This document shows, piece by piece, positions 33,577 to 46,700 of a stretch of DNA of 64,000 nt. Location of the stretch: positions 20,367,840 to 20,431,839 of the forward strand of contig OY776123.1 in assembly GCA_963675135.1 (NCBI GenBank), written 5' to 3'. The notes under the pieces are model-generated. The model was not told the DNA's origin, ran no database searches, and worked only from the letters and a program-made list of their open reading frames with translations. How positions within the stretch are numbered: position 1 is the first letter of the stretch; each line of letters begins with the position of its first letter. Origin of the DNA: Galeopsis tetrahit (taxonomy: Eukaryota > Streptophyta > Magnoliopsida > Lamiales > Lamiaceae). A program made the translations under genes and the position numbers.

Positions 33577-36238
33577 CTCATGGGATCAATAACACCAATG
33601 TCACTCTAATACATAGGGTGGATTCTCCTAAAATGGTAAGGGACTTACGACCTATAACCCTCTGTAATGTTTTATATACAATTATTTCGAAAGTTTTATG
33701 TAACAAATTGAAGGAGGTTCTTAGAGGCCTTATTGATCAAACTCAATCTACATTTGTATCTGGTTGAGCTATATAGGACAACATCTTGATAGCTTTTGAA
33801 ATTTTACACGCTATGAAGAATAGACGAAGTGGAGGTAAGGGGGGCGTGGCGTAAAAAATCGATATATGTAAAGCCTATGATAGGGTGAGTTGGACGTATC
33901 TTGAGGCTATTTTGCGAAGGTTGGGTTTTTTTGATATGTGGGTTTGGTGGATGCTTCTTTATGTCACCACGATTAAGTATTCGATGCATGTTAATGAGGT
34001 CTTGGTGGGACATATTCTCTCGGGACGTGGCCTTAGATAGGGGGACCCTTTGTTTCTTTACTTATTTATCCTTTGCTCAAAAGGATTGTCGGCTGTGCTC
34101 AATCATTCTAGTGCCGCTGGGGTGCTACATGACAATAGAATCTGTCGTCGGGCTCTAAAGATCACTCATTTGCCTTTTGCGGATGATGACCTTTTATTCT
34201 GTCGTGCTACGGAGGAGGAGTGTGAGGGTCTCAAAGGGATTCTTGATAATTATGAAAGGGTGTTTGACCAAACAATTAATTATGCTAAATTTAGAGTCTT
34301 CTTTAGTAAGAATGTGAATGAAGACCGTACGACGGATATAAGACAAATTTTGGGAGTAAATAATCTAATTAATACTGGTAGGTACTTGGGCCTTCCATCC
34401 CTCATTGGCTGCAAGAAGAGGGAAATCTTTGAGTATATTTAGAAGAGATTGTGGAAGAAATTTCAAGGATGACGTTAACAAAAAATCTCCAAGGCCAGAA
34501 AGGAAATTCTTATTAAATTAGTGGCCCAATCTATTCCTAGCTACTTTTTGCATAACTACATTCCTTTTCCCATCTACTCTATTGAATGAGATGCAAATTA
34601 TGATCAACAAATTTTGGTGGGGGGATTCAACGGATGCATCGAGGGGCATCAACTGGATGTAGTGGGAGAGACTCTTTGTGGACAAGGAGGCAGGAGAAAT
34701 GGGTTTTAGAGATTTACATAAGTTTAATCTCGCACTATTGGGTAAGATGGGTTGACGACTTGTTACTGATCCATACGTGTTGGTTTGTCTGGTGCTAAAA
34801 GCGCAATACTTCCCACATGGGGATTTCCCATCTTCAAATATGGGATGAAATCCCAACTATATGTGGGCGAGTATCCACGCAAGTAGAGATTTGATACGCG
34901 CTGGCATGCGTTGGAAGATTGAGTCGGGTAATAATATTTAGGTTTGGAAAGATCCATGGGTGGCTGATTCGGTTAATTTCTTTGTGAATTCTGATGGGGT
35001 GGATGGATTTGGAGGATATCCATGTTGCGGCATTTATTGATTCGGATTGCAGGACTTGGGACGATGGGCTGCTATATCATCTATTGCCGATGGATGCTAA
35101 CCAAATTTTAAACATGGCATTGCCATCGATGGATGCACCCGATAGATTGATTTGCGCTCGTCAAGTTAATGCGAGTATAGAGTTAAAACGGCTTACAAAT
35201 TGGCATGTTCTTAGGAGGAAGACCCCAATATCCGGATGGAGGGGGAGTGGAACTTAATCTAGAAATTGTATGCCCCTCCTCGGGTGAAGGATTTTTTATG
35301 GCGCGTGGGGTAGGGGTTGTCTGTCGACGAGAAACAATATTTTGCTAAAACATGCAGTAATTGATCCGACATGTGGTTTTTGTAGAGATGCGAATGAGGA
35401 TAGTTGACACATTTTCTTCACTTGTAGATATGCCAATGAGTGCTGGTCAGTAGTAGATATATTGCCAGAAATTGAGAGTTGCATGGCAGGGAGCTCAAGT
35501 GTTCATGACATTATCATTTCTATGTTAGGAATTCAGAGTTAAAAGATCAAAGCTAGCTTTTGTATGGTGCTCTACATATTTGGAAAGAGTGGAACTCAAA
35601 GATTTAGCATGATACGTGCAAATCGTCAGTAGCAGCAGTCCATGCTTCGGTTGGGAACTTATTGAATGGGAGGCGGTCGCACGCCAGTGTATGACATGTA
35701 TGATGAGTGACTTGTAAGTCGCATGACATCCACCTGCAAATGAGATGTGGAAGATCAACATGGATGTCGCTTTCTTTACTGAGGGACAACATACTAGACT
35801 GAGAATGGTCCTTCAAAATGATCAAGGAGCTTTCGCTTTAGCCCGTACGAGAGTAGTTTGAGGCTGTTTTTCGGTAGATATATGAGGGATTATGAGTTTT
35901 TACGAGGCACTATCTGGGTTAAAGGATCAGGGCTTTGATAATTGCATTATTGAGGGTGACATCAAGATTGTTGTGGATGTTGTTAATGGCTCGAAGATTA
36001 TGGTGTCGACTTTTGGAGACTATGTTTATGCTTGTTGTAGCTTATTGGAGTGTTTCTCTAACGTTAAGTTGTGTTATGTCAAAAAGGTTGCAAATGAGTG
36101 GGCACGCACTTTTGCTAGGAAATACCGTTACTCTATTAATCCTTGTACATGGTTAGATCCAACGGACTTTGTGGTTGAGCTACCAAATTCAGTTTGTCAT
36201 TGCAATAATAGAAGTTAAGTCGTCCTTGCTTAAAAAAA
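33577..36238 (+). mobile_element. 5'-truncated, strongly decayed LINE (LINE-2), RNase H clade
   Basis: Similarity to LINE-1 ORF2 begins at about 33577 (FPHGINNTNVTL) within the RT domain, so endonuclease and ORF1 were lost by 5' truncation, as is usual for LINE insertions. RT pieces follow (LRPITLCN, KIDICKAYDRVSWTYLEAIL, RYLGLPSLIG, and a FADD-type site tttgcggatgatg near 34176), then a degenerate zf-RVT and an RNase H at 35892-36218 (EALSGLKDQGFDNCIIEGDIK). Stops and frameshifts are frequent. It ends in an A run at 36230-36238. Much older than LINE-1. No clean target duplication found. Confidence 0.9.
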
Positions 36239-36353
36239 AATCATAAAAGTTGTCAAAACTACATCTCAAAACATTATTCATTACACTTTTTCCTACACAT
36301 TTTTTAAAATGTGTGTCATCCCAAGATGCAAATTCCCTTGGAACTGAGAGAGT
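36239..36353. repeat. Right half of a Stowaway-like MITE
   Basis: Aligns with the right half of 32020-32228 (cataaaa..acaaaactac..tctcaaaacat..cattac; ending ggaactgagagag followed by TA). The left half is absent: LINE-2 ends directly to its left. LINE-3 inserted into its right terminus. Confidence 0.7.
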
Positions 36354-36624
36354 ATTTTTTTTTTTTTGATCGGGCAATAAAGGTATTTTATTAAAACAGA
36401 AACTGCAGGCCACAAGGAGTGACCCCAGTTGTCGAATACATGTTCGTAATTTAAAAAACTTACATTTAAAATTTTACCAAAATGACTATGGAAGCAGTAA
36501 CAGTAGCCCCTCCAGCCTCTTAGACCCCCAGGACTCTTCTAGGTGAATCAATCCATTCTGCTAACAAGACTCCAGGGCTTATATACTTCTTACCAACCAT
36601 CCAGCTCCACAGTCTCGAAATAAT

Positions 36625-39600
36625 TTATTCAGTCGTCTTTTTCTCCGTACTATCGTCGTTCTTGAAGATCTTTGCATTCCTCCTCATCCATAGAGACCAG
36701 GCTACACATTCCCAGATACTTACGGCTATCGTTTTGCCCCTTTTTCCTTTAAGCAATCTACTAAAGTGAAGTAGATTAATTAAGGGATCCATGGACATCA
36801 CAGTTTGAATACCCAGCCATTTTACAACTCCCATCCACACCTGATGCACTGCTTGGCAATTAAATAAAGCGTGACTCACCGTCTCCTCTTGATTTGTGCA
36901 GAATTCACAGTTTACATTCTGATCTGCAGGTAGAGCTCCTCTTCTTCTCAGGTTAGTTCTTGTAGGCAATCTGTTTAGTATACATCTCCACGCATGAATG
37001 CTTACTTTTGTTGGAGATATCTTGTTCCAAATTAATCTGAAACCCTCTTTTTCCTCTTCGCTTTGGTTGTGTGCGTCTTCCTCCTTGGCAAACCACTCAT
37101 ATGTCGCCTTTGCCTCGTAAATAGCTTTCGTATTTGGTTTCCACCTCCACTTGTCCTCCACTCCCTGTATTATCTTGAACCTGTTAATCACAGCCAACAA
37201 CTCACAACTCATTAAGCATGTTAATCTCCCTTTCTCTCAACACTCTTCTCCATTTCCATTCCCACACCCATACCCCATCCCTCCATGACCCCATATTACT
37301 AATCAAGCTCTCCCTATCTAGACTTAACCGAAAAAGTCTCCCAAACTTTGATTTAATGTCACCCTCATCTATCCACAACCCCTCCCAGAACCTAGTACTC
37401 AACCCATTCCCAATATCTCTCTTAATCCCATTCGCGAACCACCCCCCCCGACTCCCCACCAGCTGCTCTAACAACCATTCTCCACCACCCTCTAAGTTTC
37501 CTGCCTCTCCTACACTCACTAGACCCCAAGCCCAGGCCCCCCGATTCACCAAACTTTGACCTAATGACTCTAGCCCATAGTCTGCTCCTCTTATGTAAGA
37601 ACCTCCATAACCACTTTATTAAACCGTTCCAAATCCCTAACCCCAAGCCCCCCCCCCCCCCAAAAAAAAATTTTGATTTGCAAACTGATTTCCATTCCAC
37701 CCATGAAATTTTGTTAATTCTCTCATCCCCCCCCCCCCCAGAAAAAGGATCTCTGTAATTTAGTTATCTCTCTAATGGTCTTCTTGGGCGCATGATAAGT
37801 TGATAGATAATACACCGGCAACGAGGATAAGACTGCGTTTACTAATGTAAGACGACCCCCTATCGAAAATTTGGCATCCTTCCACTTGCTCAATTTGTTT
37901 CGTATTTTTGATAATACGTACCCCCATTCCCCAGCCGTATTATGGCCTGCCCCCACCTTGAGCCCCAGATACGTGAACGGCGTCTTCCCCACTTTACAAC
38001 CTATTTCTCCGGCTGCCTCTGTGATTCTGTGTTCTTCGGCATTAATCCCAATCATCTGGCATTTCCCTAGGTTGATTCGCATTCCAGTGACCAAGTGGGT
38101 TATTTTCAGAAACCTTCTAAGGAAGGTTGCATTGTCCTTCCCTTCCTCTCATAGGATAATTGTGTCGTCCACAAATTGTAGGTGAGATATCCTTACTTCC
38201 TGCCTCCCAACACTCAGTGGTCTAAATAGCCCGTCCTCGGTTGCTTTAGACAGCATAGCACTCATACCTTCTGCAGCAATTAGAAACAAAAAGGGGGAGA
38301 GGGGGTCTCCCTGTCTAAGGCCTCGATTTAGCTTGAATTCACCCGATGGACTACCATTAACGAGTACTGACGCGTGAGCCGAGCATACACATTCCATAAT
38401 CCAGGCGATCCACTTCGGATGAAAGTTCATACCATATAACATCATTCTCAAGTACCCCCAGTCGACCGAATCGTATGCCTTAGCAAAATCTATTTTCAGT
38501 ATCATTCCTATCTTTTTCCGGTTCTTGATGTCCTCGATCGTTTCATTCAACGTGACCACCCCATCTAGAATTTGTCTTCCTCCGATAAAAGCACTCTGGT
38601 TTTCCGAGATGATTGAGTCTAACACCTTGCATAGTCTAATAGATAGCAATTTAGACAGGATTTTATACATACCTCCGATGAGAGAAATAGGTCTGTACTC
38701 TTCCAGTCTGTTTGCCTCCTCCTTTTTAGGTATCAGGGTGATGAAAGAGGGGTTTATGCCCCGGACCAATCTGCCGTTCAGATGAAATTCCTCCAGAAAA
38801 CCTATAATATCACCTTTGAGAATGTCCTAGCAGTTCTTGATGAAGTAGAAATTAAACCCGTCTGGTCCCGGGCTTTTAGAGCTTTCACAAGACCAGATTG
38901 TTGCCTTGATTTCCTCCTCCGAGAATGGCGATGTAAGCATGATATTGTCCTCTTGTGTGACTTTCTTTGTGATTATGCTTGCGTCGATCTCTGGCCTTTC
39001 CCCCGATTGTGTGCTGTAGTGCTTCTGGAAGTGATCCCGAACCCCATTTTTCACTTTCCCAACTTCTTCCTTCCATGAGCCGTCAATTGATAAGCCTATG
39101 ATCTCATTGGTTTTCCTTCTCTTATTAATGCATCTGTGAAAATACTTATTGTTTGCATCACCCTCTTTGATCCATTTGAATCTAGACTTTTGAGTTAACA
39201 GTGAGTCTCTGTTTCTGAGGTCTATAAATAATTTTGCCTTTTCCTCATTTCTTCTAATAATCTCAGATTCATCCAGACCCATAGTGTCATCAATCAAATC
39301 AAGTTCCAATATCTTCTGCCTTCTTATTTCCGTATTTTGGGCGATGTTTCCGAACACCTCTCTGTTCCATTTGCTAACATCAGCTTTCAACAGTTTCAGT
39401 TTCTCTTTGAGGACAAAGCCTTTCTGTCCCGCGACCTCGTATCCTTGCCACTTTTCAGTAATGAATGCCCTGAACCCCGGGTGGTGGAACCACGCGTTGA
39501 GGCTGCGGAATGGTTTCGGTCCCCAGTCCTTTACTTTGATCTCGATCATAATTGGACAATGGTCCGAAACAGATCTCTTCAGTCCTTTCTGATAGGTGCT

Positions 39601-40239
39601 CGGCCAACTATGCATCCAGTTGTCGTTCACCAATAGCCTGTCCAACCTACTCTTACAAGACCCATCCGCTCTATACCATGTGAAAGCCCGACCATGGAGG
39701 GGTAAATCCAGCATACCTGAGTCGTGGATAAAAAGATCGAACGTCTCTGAGTCCCTTCTGTTCACCTCCTCGCGTCTTCCAACTCTTTCACAACTTTTTC
39801 TAACCGAGTTGAAGTCGCCCCCAACACATATGCACGCTGTAGAATTTTGAATAACCACATTCTTTATTCTGTCCCATAGGTCGATGCGCTCCGTCAGAGA
39901 GCACGGCGCATATACGTTTATTAGACAACATTCTATCCTCTCCGTGCCCCACAATCCATTTACCACCGTCGCTCCCTGCATATGCCACTTGCTCCTCACA
40001 GTAAATCTCTCAGTGTTCAAAATTGTTAAAATCCCACCTGATCTTCCCTCTGCATCCCTATGAATCCATTCAAATCTTCCTTCCCCCCATACTGCCCTGC
40101 CCTCCGTATCGTCGAAATTTTCTTTCTTTGTTTCCTGTACAAAACAAAAATCCAACCTATGATTTTTGATAAGTTCTCTGATTTCCCTGCTTTTGACTCT
40201 ACTCCCCAAGCCCCTGATATTGTATGATAGCACCTTCAT
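36625..40239 (-). pseudogene. LINE-3 ORF2: endonuclease, RT, zf-RVT, broken
   Basis: Endonuclease at 40239-39450 (MKVLSYNIRGLGSRVKSREI, VQETKKEN, GGDFNSVR, VSDHCPIMIEI). RT at about 38900-37750: SPGPDGFNF, YRPISLIGG, KIDFAKAYDSVDW, RGLRQGDPLSPFLF, and LQFVDDTIIL at the catalytic site. zf-RVT at 37212-36625 (CEFCTNQEETVSHALFNC). In-frame stops at 38829-38827 (TAG after FIKNC) and 38151-38149 (TGA after DDTIIL). Two G homopolymers on the coding strand (C runs at 37648-37661 and 37727-37739) shift the frame just after SFFWGG and again after CKSK. Compared with most relatives the catalytic motif has V for A (FVDD). Confidence 0.88.
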
Positions 40240-42452
40240 TAAACAACAGACGTGTTTGACTCCTTGACCCTATTTGTGTCCTTCTCGTTCTCTTCTTCAA
40301 TTTGTTCCAGGCTCTCTATGATTTTGACTTCCTCTTTCCTTGTTATGACCCCTAATTTTTTTGCCACTTCCCAAGTCTCGTGTGCCTCCTTTCTCTTTTT
40401 TTCTCCTCTATCGTTATTGAGAGCTTTGGCTTGCTGTCCTCGAGCGTTTCTCATGTCAAACGCCTCGTCCTCCGCCGATCGAATATTTGACACGAAGTGG
40501 GTGAAGCCCTTTTTTTTCAATTTCTTTCTTGCTTGTTTCGACAAGCCCTTTTGGTTTTTAGGGGCTCCTTTTTTGTGGTTGAATTTCGTTCTCCTGAGTG
40601 CGCGTGACCTGGGTTTGTTCCATGGCGCCGTATCTTTCTGCGTCGACCTCTGCTGATTGGATCTCTTCCTCTTCTCTGTTCGGTTCAGTTGGCCAGTTGT
40701 TGGATTTGGGGGTAAATCCTCTGCCGTCACCCCTATTAGGGCTTGGGATTGCTTCCACCGATTGAGCTGAGAAAATTCCATCGTCGACCCAGGGCAAATT
40801 TTTGTTATTCGCGAGGGACAGGTCTGCCTCGGTTTTATCGCTAATTTCCCTTTGACTGGGCCTTCGAACTTCTGCCAACAGATCCGCTGGAGTTGGGCCC
40901 CCATTGATACTTGGGCCTGTTTTGCTAATGGGCTCCAATGTTATAATATCTTTGGGATTGGGCTCTCTATTTTCTGTTTCTCCGCCTGACGGTTGTGGGC
41001 CCATATTTTGTGTTTGTCTTGAATAAGGCGTGGGAATCTCATTAATGCCACCTTGTGCCACGTGTTCAGAAGTAAATGTTCCAGCCGTATTTTTGTGTGG
41101 CCCCAAAGAATTTGCGGTTATCGAACCGTCTTTTATCCTTTCCACGCCTTGATTCCCCCAATCACCTTCCACGCCGTTATCCAGCCTCTCGGGGATTGTG
41201 CCCTCTTTAAGGTCATGTTTTACCGACTCTTCGTCTGATTCCTCGGGCTCCGATTCGTTCCTGCCGTACACCGACGCCTTACCGGAGCCATGGATCGAGT
41301 TCTCTTCAGAGTCGAACTCACTCTCACTATCCTCAAAATCGCCCGCTCCGCATCCGTGATGGCATGAGGTCTCCTCGGTTACTTTAATTTTGAATAAGGT
41401 TCCATCTACATTGACTTGGATGATTCTGTTGACATCCGCTAAGAATGAAACGGATATGAGGATCCTTGCCACGTCCAGATTCTTTTTGTGTTCAGTATTG
41501 TGGTCCATTCGCATCATCGTTCCCATCAATTGGCTTGTCTGGGCAAAGAATCGATGATTCCAAGCTTGCGCCGACACTCTTATCCATCTGGTCCACACCC
41601 TTCTCCTATGGCTAACATCTGTCGGTCTCCATGGACGTATCCATGTAAACCAGTTTGTAGCCCATTCATCAAGGTCTTCAATCACTTTTGCTATCGGTTT
41701 ATCCCCTGTGTTTCGCATGAGTACCGCGTCGTCCCCCAAAAAGTGTAGGGTGAGCATGTTCCCACACTCCCCTTGTATCTCGTCTCCTACATCTTCCCAG
41801 TTGAACTCCTTTCTTAGCAGGCCGGTTTGACAGTCCCCTAGCCACCGAGTTTCCTCTTCCTTTGATTCATACTTTGTTATTGGTTCCACCGGAGCGTTCT
41901 TTTCTTGCCTTGATCTCTCACCTTCTTTCAATCTTCCATCTACCGCTTCTTTGAAGGATATTCCAGGTTTCCTTACTCCGGCGTCTGCGTCGAATACCTG
42001 AGGGCGTGGCGTTTTTACCTTCGATGCTATTCTGGAGTATCTGGGGTGTAAACCCTCATTTTAAAGCTTCCGATCCACAGATTGTTGAGTCTCTCCAAGA
42101 ATACCTGCATTTCTCCGACTGTTTCCACCGTGTACCTGACAAAGCCGAATGGTTTTCCTTCTTTATCGTGTTTCCTTGGACGAAATATATCTACTATTCT
42201 CCCAACTTCATTGAACTTCTTCGTTAGGGTTTGGATGCTACAATTATCTGGGAAATTCCTAAAGAAGAAGGAGTACGATTCCCCAGAGATTGAGAACCCT
42301 TGTCTTCCATTAGATCCCGCATCTGCTCCCCCTGCCAATGTCCTCTCTACCGTCCTATATCTAGCGCCTAGAAGACCCTGGTTACGTTTTTGCCTCACCG
42401 GAGTACTCTCGGAATAGGTTTTCCTACCTTCTACCCTGTCTCTCGCCTTCAC
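40239..42452 (-). pseudogene. LINE-3 ORF1: RRM RNA-binding protein, broken
   Basis: From ATG 42452 an RNA-recognition motif is clear: RNP2-like YSFFFRNFP and RNP1-like KPFGFVRY, about 75 residues, ending near 42027 with a stop. The protein resumes in another frame at 41931 (LTLHFLGDDAVLMRNTG, WATNWFTWIRPWRPTDVSHR) and then runs through an acidic, low-complexity part to a basic lysine-rich C-terminus (40904-40239, e.g. KGLSKQARKKLKKKG). RRM-bearing ORF1 proteins are known in one branch of plant L1 elements and bind element RNA. At least two frame changes. Its final stop shares a base with the ORF2 start (TAATG at 40241-40237). Confidence 0.88.
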
Positions 42453-42503
42453 CCACTCTCTCTCTCTCTCTCTCTCTAGTCATTTGAAACTGAGAGAGTA
42501 TTT

Positions 42504-43561
42504 AATTTGTACTATATGCCATTAAGGAATTCAAACCTTTATGTCAAATCAATTAAAGTTTAGAATTAGTTAGATTATTTTGGTACAAAAATAAAAGTAA
42601 TATGAATCTTTATTCAGTAGAATTTATCGATAATAAAATCAGAATCAATGTCTTTAAACAATTTTTTTTTAATATACACAATTATAAAATTTGGTTGATA
42701 ATTATCCTCCATTGTATTTCGAATAAGGTGTACTCTTGACATGCTTCATAGTTCAGGCCGATAACAAGAAGTTTTAAAACAAGATGAATCAATCTCAATT
42801 TACACCTAAAATTATCTATACACTACTTATTTTTTTCAATATAATTTTAAATAACTCACCGACTAGTTAATTTGACATAAAGTAAAATCACACTCTATCA
42901 AAATCTCAAAACAAATACACACTTTTACTATTTATCAAAGATATTCTCATGATATTAAAGTCATATATAACTTTCCCCGCATACCTAAATTCTAAAAGAA
43001 TGTATCAAGTGACTTTTGCTGCAAGAATCGACAGAGCATGTCTAAACTCACTTTTTTTTAAGTGGAAGATTCGACACGTTACTTAATATTTTTAATTTCT
43101 TTTTAAATTTAAGTATATCACATGGTGTATCAGGTGCATGTCCCACTTATATCCGCGTATCTAAGTACTTGCAAAATATCTAACGTACCCTTCATTATTC
43201 ATTTTTTTGAAAAGTACCCATGCATTCTAGATTATTGCAATATTTTTTTGTTAATTGATAATAGACGGAATCTCAGTTTTTTTTTAAAAAAATATATATT
43301 TCCTTTGTCCTTTTTCGAAAGCTGTCCATTCATTTTTTGTATATTAATTAATGAATATATTGTTATATGCGTAGTGAATTGTTGAGATATAGAGATGAAA
43401 ACAAAATAGAGAGAATTAGTAAAAAGAAAAGATAGAGAAAAATAGATAGATAGAACACAAAAACATATATAAAATATTTCATACATAAAATACAAATAAT
43501 TAAAGTAAAATGAGTCAAAAATTAATTTATGTGTATTGCTCTAGATAGAAAATAGAAAATG
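42504..43561. other. AT-rich spacer between LINE-3 and LINE-4
   Basis: No gene or clear element ends. Several T and A runs. Confidence 0.35.
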
Positions 43562-43769
43562 TAGAAATAAAACGATTTCATTGTAAAAAGTGGAGTACAA
43601 GGGGTACTCAACCCTTACAATTTGGTGAGTAACTCGCAGACTCAAATTACAAAAAAAAAAAAAAAAATACACCAGTTGAAAGTCACCTTCTAAAACACTA
43701 CTTCTAGACCACCTCCTCCTCTACAGAAATTATTCTCCTTCAAAGCAGCCAGAAGGGTTATTTCTCCAG

Positions 43770-46700
43770 TCATTTAGGGTACACTACCTCACTTTCCTGC
43801 ATTTGTTCCCCAACCATGATTTCAAATTCATGCAGTTTAATTGTTTCCACTGTTTTTCTTCGATCCAATCTTCCATCGTTAAAGCAAATGTCATTCCGCA
43901 AATTCCATATAAACCACACTACCCCTACCCAAATAGTTGAACCAATGATCTCTTTCACCCCTTTCCCCAACTGAGCATTGTATTGTAAAAAGTTTGAACC
44001 TGGATCCCAGTGGGTGACCACCTGATGATGTAGCCAGCTATTCACCTCATTCGATATACCCCTGCTCACTTCACATATAAACAGTAAGTGAGGGATGCCT
44101 TCCTCGACCTCCTTGCACATATTGCATATGGTTAAATCAGTCGAGAATTGCATTCCCCACCCCTCAACTTATCTTTCGTTGGTAATCTCATCTGGATGGC
44201 TCTCTAAGCTGTGATCGTTGCTTTCCTTGGTGCCCAATTTTTCCACATTTTCTTGAATACTTTGTCTTTTGGTCACTCTCCGACTCCATTCCCCTTTGTA
44301 TGCATTCTCCTCTCATAAGCTACTTTGGTGGAGTAGATACCATTTGGTGAATATTTCCATCTCCATGTGTCCGCTTTGTGTTCTTCGGGTGTGTTCCTGT
44401 TAATAAAAATAAGCAGCTCGTTAAGCAATAAAAGTTTCATATCCGACAGCCTACGACTCCACTGCCATTTTCACCTCCACTCAGCCCTCCCCCCAAGTTT
44501 ATGGGAACTAAGAACATATAGCTTCTTGAATTTCTCTTTTAACCTTTCTTCCCCTACCCAACAATCATGCCAAAAAAATATTTTTCCCCTCATTCTCGAT
44601 ATTCACCACAAACTCATCCCTCAAACTACGTACAATGCCACTAGATCTCTCCACCACCCTGATCTCTTATGCCCTTGCCCTCTTAATCCCTTTATTGTCT
44701 CCGACATTCCCAGCCCCCATACTCCGATTTTAGCACCCTAACCTACAACCTTTCGTCCTCATCTAAAAATCTCTGAATCTAGTTCCCAATCAGAGCTAGA
44801 TTAAAAGCCTCTAGATCTCTAATACCCAGCCCACCCTCCTCCTTGCCTTTTCATACCTTATCCCACCTTACCCTTGAAATTTTTGACCTGTTTTCACTCC
44901 CACCCTACAGAAATAAACACTGCAGTTTTTTTAATCCCATTTATGGATTTCTTTGGTAATTTAAAGAAGGATAGACAGCCAACTGGCATGGCGGACATAA
45001 CAGATTGGATTAATGTCGCCCTCCCCCATGGATATATGCTTGGAATTCCAGGATTCCAGTTGTTGCTTAATCTTTTGGATCAAGCCCTTCCAAGAGCTGT
45101 GAATTTTGTGATTGCAGCCTACTTTAATTCCCAGGTATTCGAAGGGAACTGTTGCAACTGAGCAGCCCAGCTCCACTGCCCACTGGTGGATCGAGGCCTC
45201 GGGAATATACAAGCCTGATATTGAGCACTTATTAAAATTAACTTTCATCCCCGACATCAGCTCAAAATTCCTCAATAACGCTTTGATGACCTTGACGTTT
45301 TGCTGATCTCCCGAGCATAGGAAGACTGTATCATCGACATATTGTAAATGCAACACTCGAACCTGATCATGACCGATTGCTGCCCCTTTTATTAGGTTTA
45401 GTTCTTCGGCCCTTCTAATTAACGTAATGAGCCCTTCCGCAACCACTAGAAAAAGGAACAGCGAAAGGGGATCGCCTTGTCTTAGGCCCCTCTTTAGTTG
45501 GAATTCACCCGAGGGGATCCGGTTGACCAGGACCGAGGTCGTGGCTGTCGAGACACACTCTTTTATCCAGCCCCTCCAATTCTCATTGAAATTCACCCCC
45601 TCCAGCATCTCGTCTAGGAACATCCATGATACCGAGTCATATGCCTTTGCAAAGTCGACTTTGAAAAATAATCTCGGTACATTGCTTCTCCTAGCCTCCT
45701 CTATCGCCTCGTTCAGGATCAGAAAGTCGTCCATAATTTGTCTGCCCCTTATAAAAGTCGACTAATTATCAGAAATTACCCTGTCAATTACCTTGCTCAA
45801 TCTCTTGGCCAGCACCTTTGCAACGATTTTGTAGGTGCTCCCAATCAAAGAGATTGGCCTGAACTCTTCCAGCTTCTGCGCCTGTTCTTTCTTTGGAATC
45901 AGCACTATAAAGGACGGGTTGAGGCCCTTTACGATCTTGTCGAATCTATGGAATTCATTCATCATTCTCATAATATTTTCCTAAAGTACTTCCCATGAGT
46001 CCTTAAAGAAGGCGAACGAGAAACCGTCCGGACACGGGCTGCTGCTTCCATCACAACTCCAGATTGCCTCTTTGCCTTCCTCTATAGTGAAAGGAGCGGA
46101 TATGACTACATTATCAGCCTCCTCCAACTGCCGAGAGAACATGTTAGTGGGGATCCGTAGTCTAGTACTTGAATTCGCCTCGAAGTGTTTGCTGAAAAAA
46201 TTGAATACTTCTTGTTTTAACCCTAATACTGTTTCCACCCATTTGCCTCCCACCCATAGCCTTGTTAAATTGTTCTGTTTCAGTATACTCTTTATCATAG
46301 CATGGAAAAAGTGTGAATTTACATCCTCCTCTAACACCCAACTCGAGTTTGCCTTTTGGAAAAGGAGCGAGTCTCTGGCTTTTAAATCTGACTGAAGCTC
46401 GATGAATGATTGAGCTCTGTCCTCTGCCTCCAACGGCTCCAGCCCAAAAGCTTCATCAATTATATCCAGTTCCTCAATCTTCTGCTTCTTGGAGCTGATG
46501 TTTGAATCTATTCGATCGAACACTATTTGGTTCCATACTTTAATATCTGACTTGAGCATTTTGCTTTTCACTAAAGGTTTGAAGTTGTCGTGTTGTAACC
46601 AATAGTTGAGAAAACGGAAAGGTTTTGGCCCCAGTCCAATCGGCCTGTTTCCGAGAACACCGAGTAGTGATCTGATATCGACCGGCTTAAGCCCCTCTGC

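Larger units (their letters stand above)
36358..42487 (-). mobile_element. Full-length LINE (LINE-3), RRM-ORF1 clade
   Basis: 6130 bp on the minus strand, with a T run at the plus-strand left end (poly(A) tail) and a 16-base target duplication aactgagagagtattt at 36342-36357 and 42488-42503. Minus order: a very short 5' UTR with a GA tract, ORF1 with RRM (42452-40239), ORF2 with endonuclease, RT and zf-RVT (40239-36625). No RNase H is visible, unlike LINE-1. Several frameshifts and stops. Confidence 0.93.

Noticed and set aside
43649..43668. Poly(A) tail of a plus-strand LINE
   Set aside because: The neighbouring element is coded on the minus strand; the A run lies within its 3' region.
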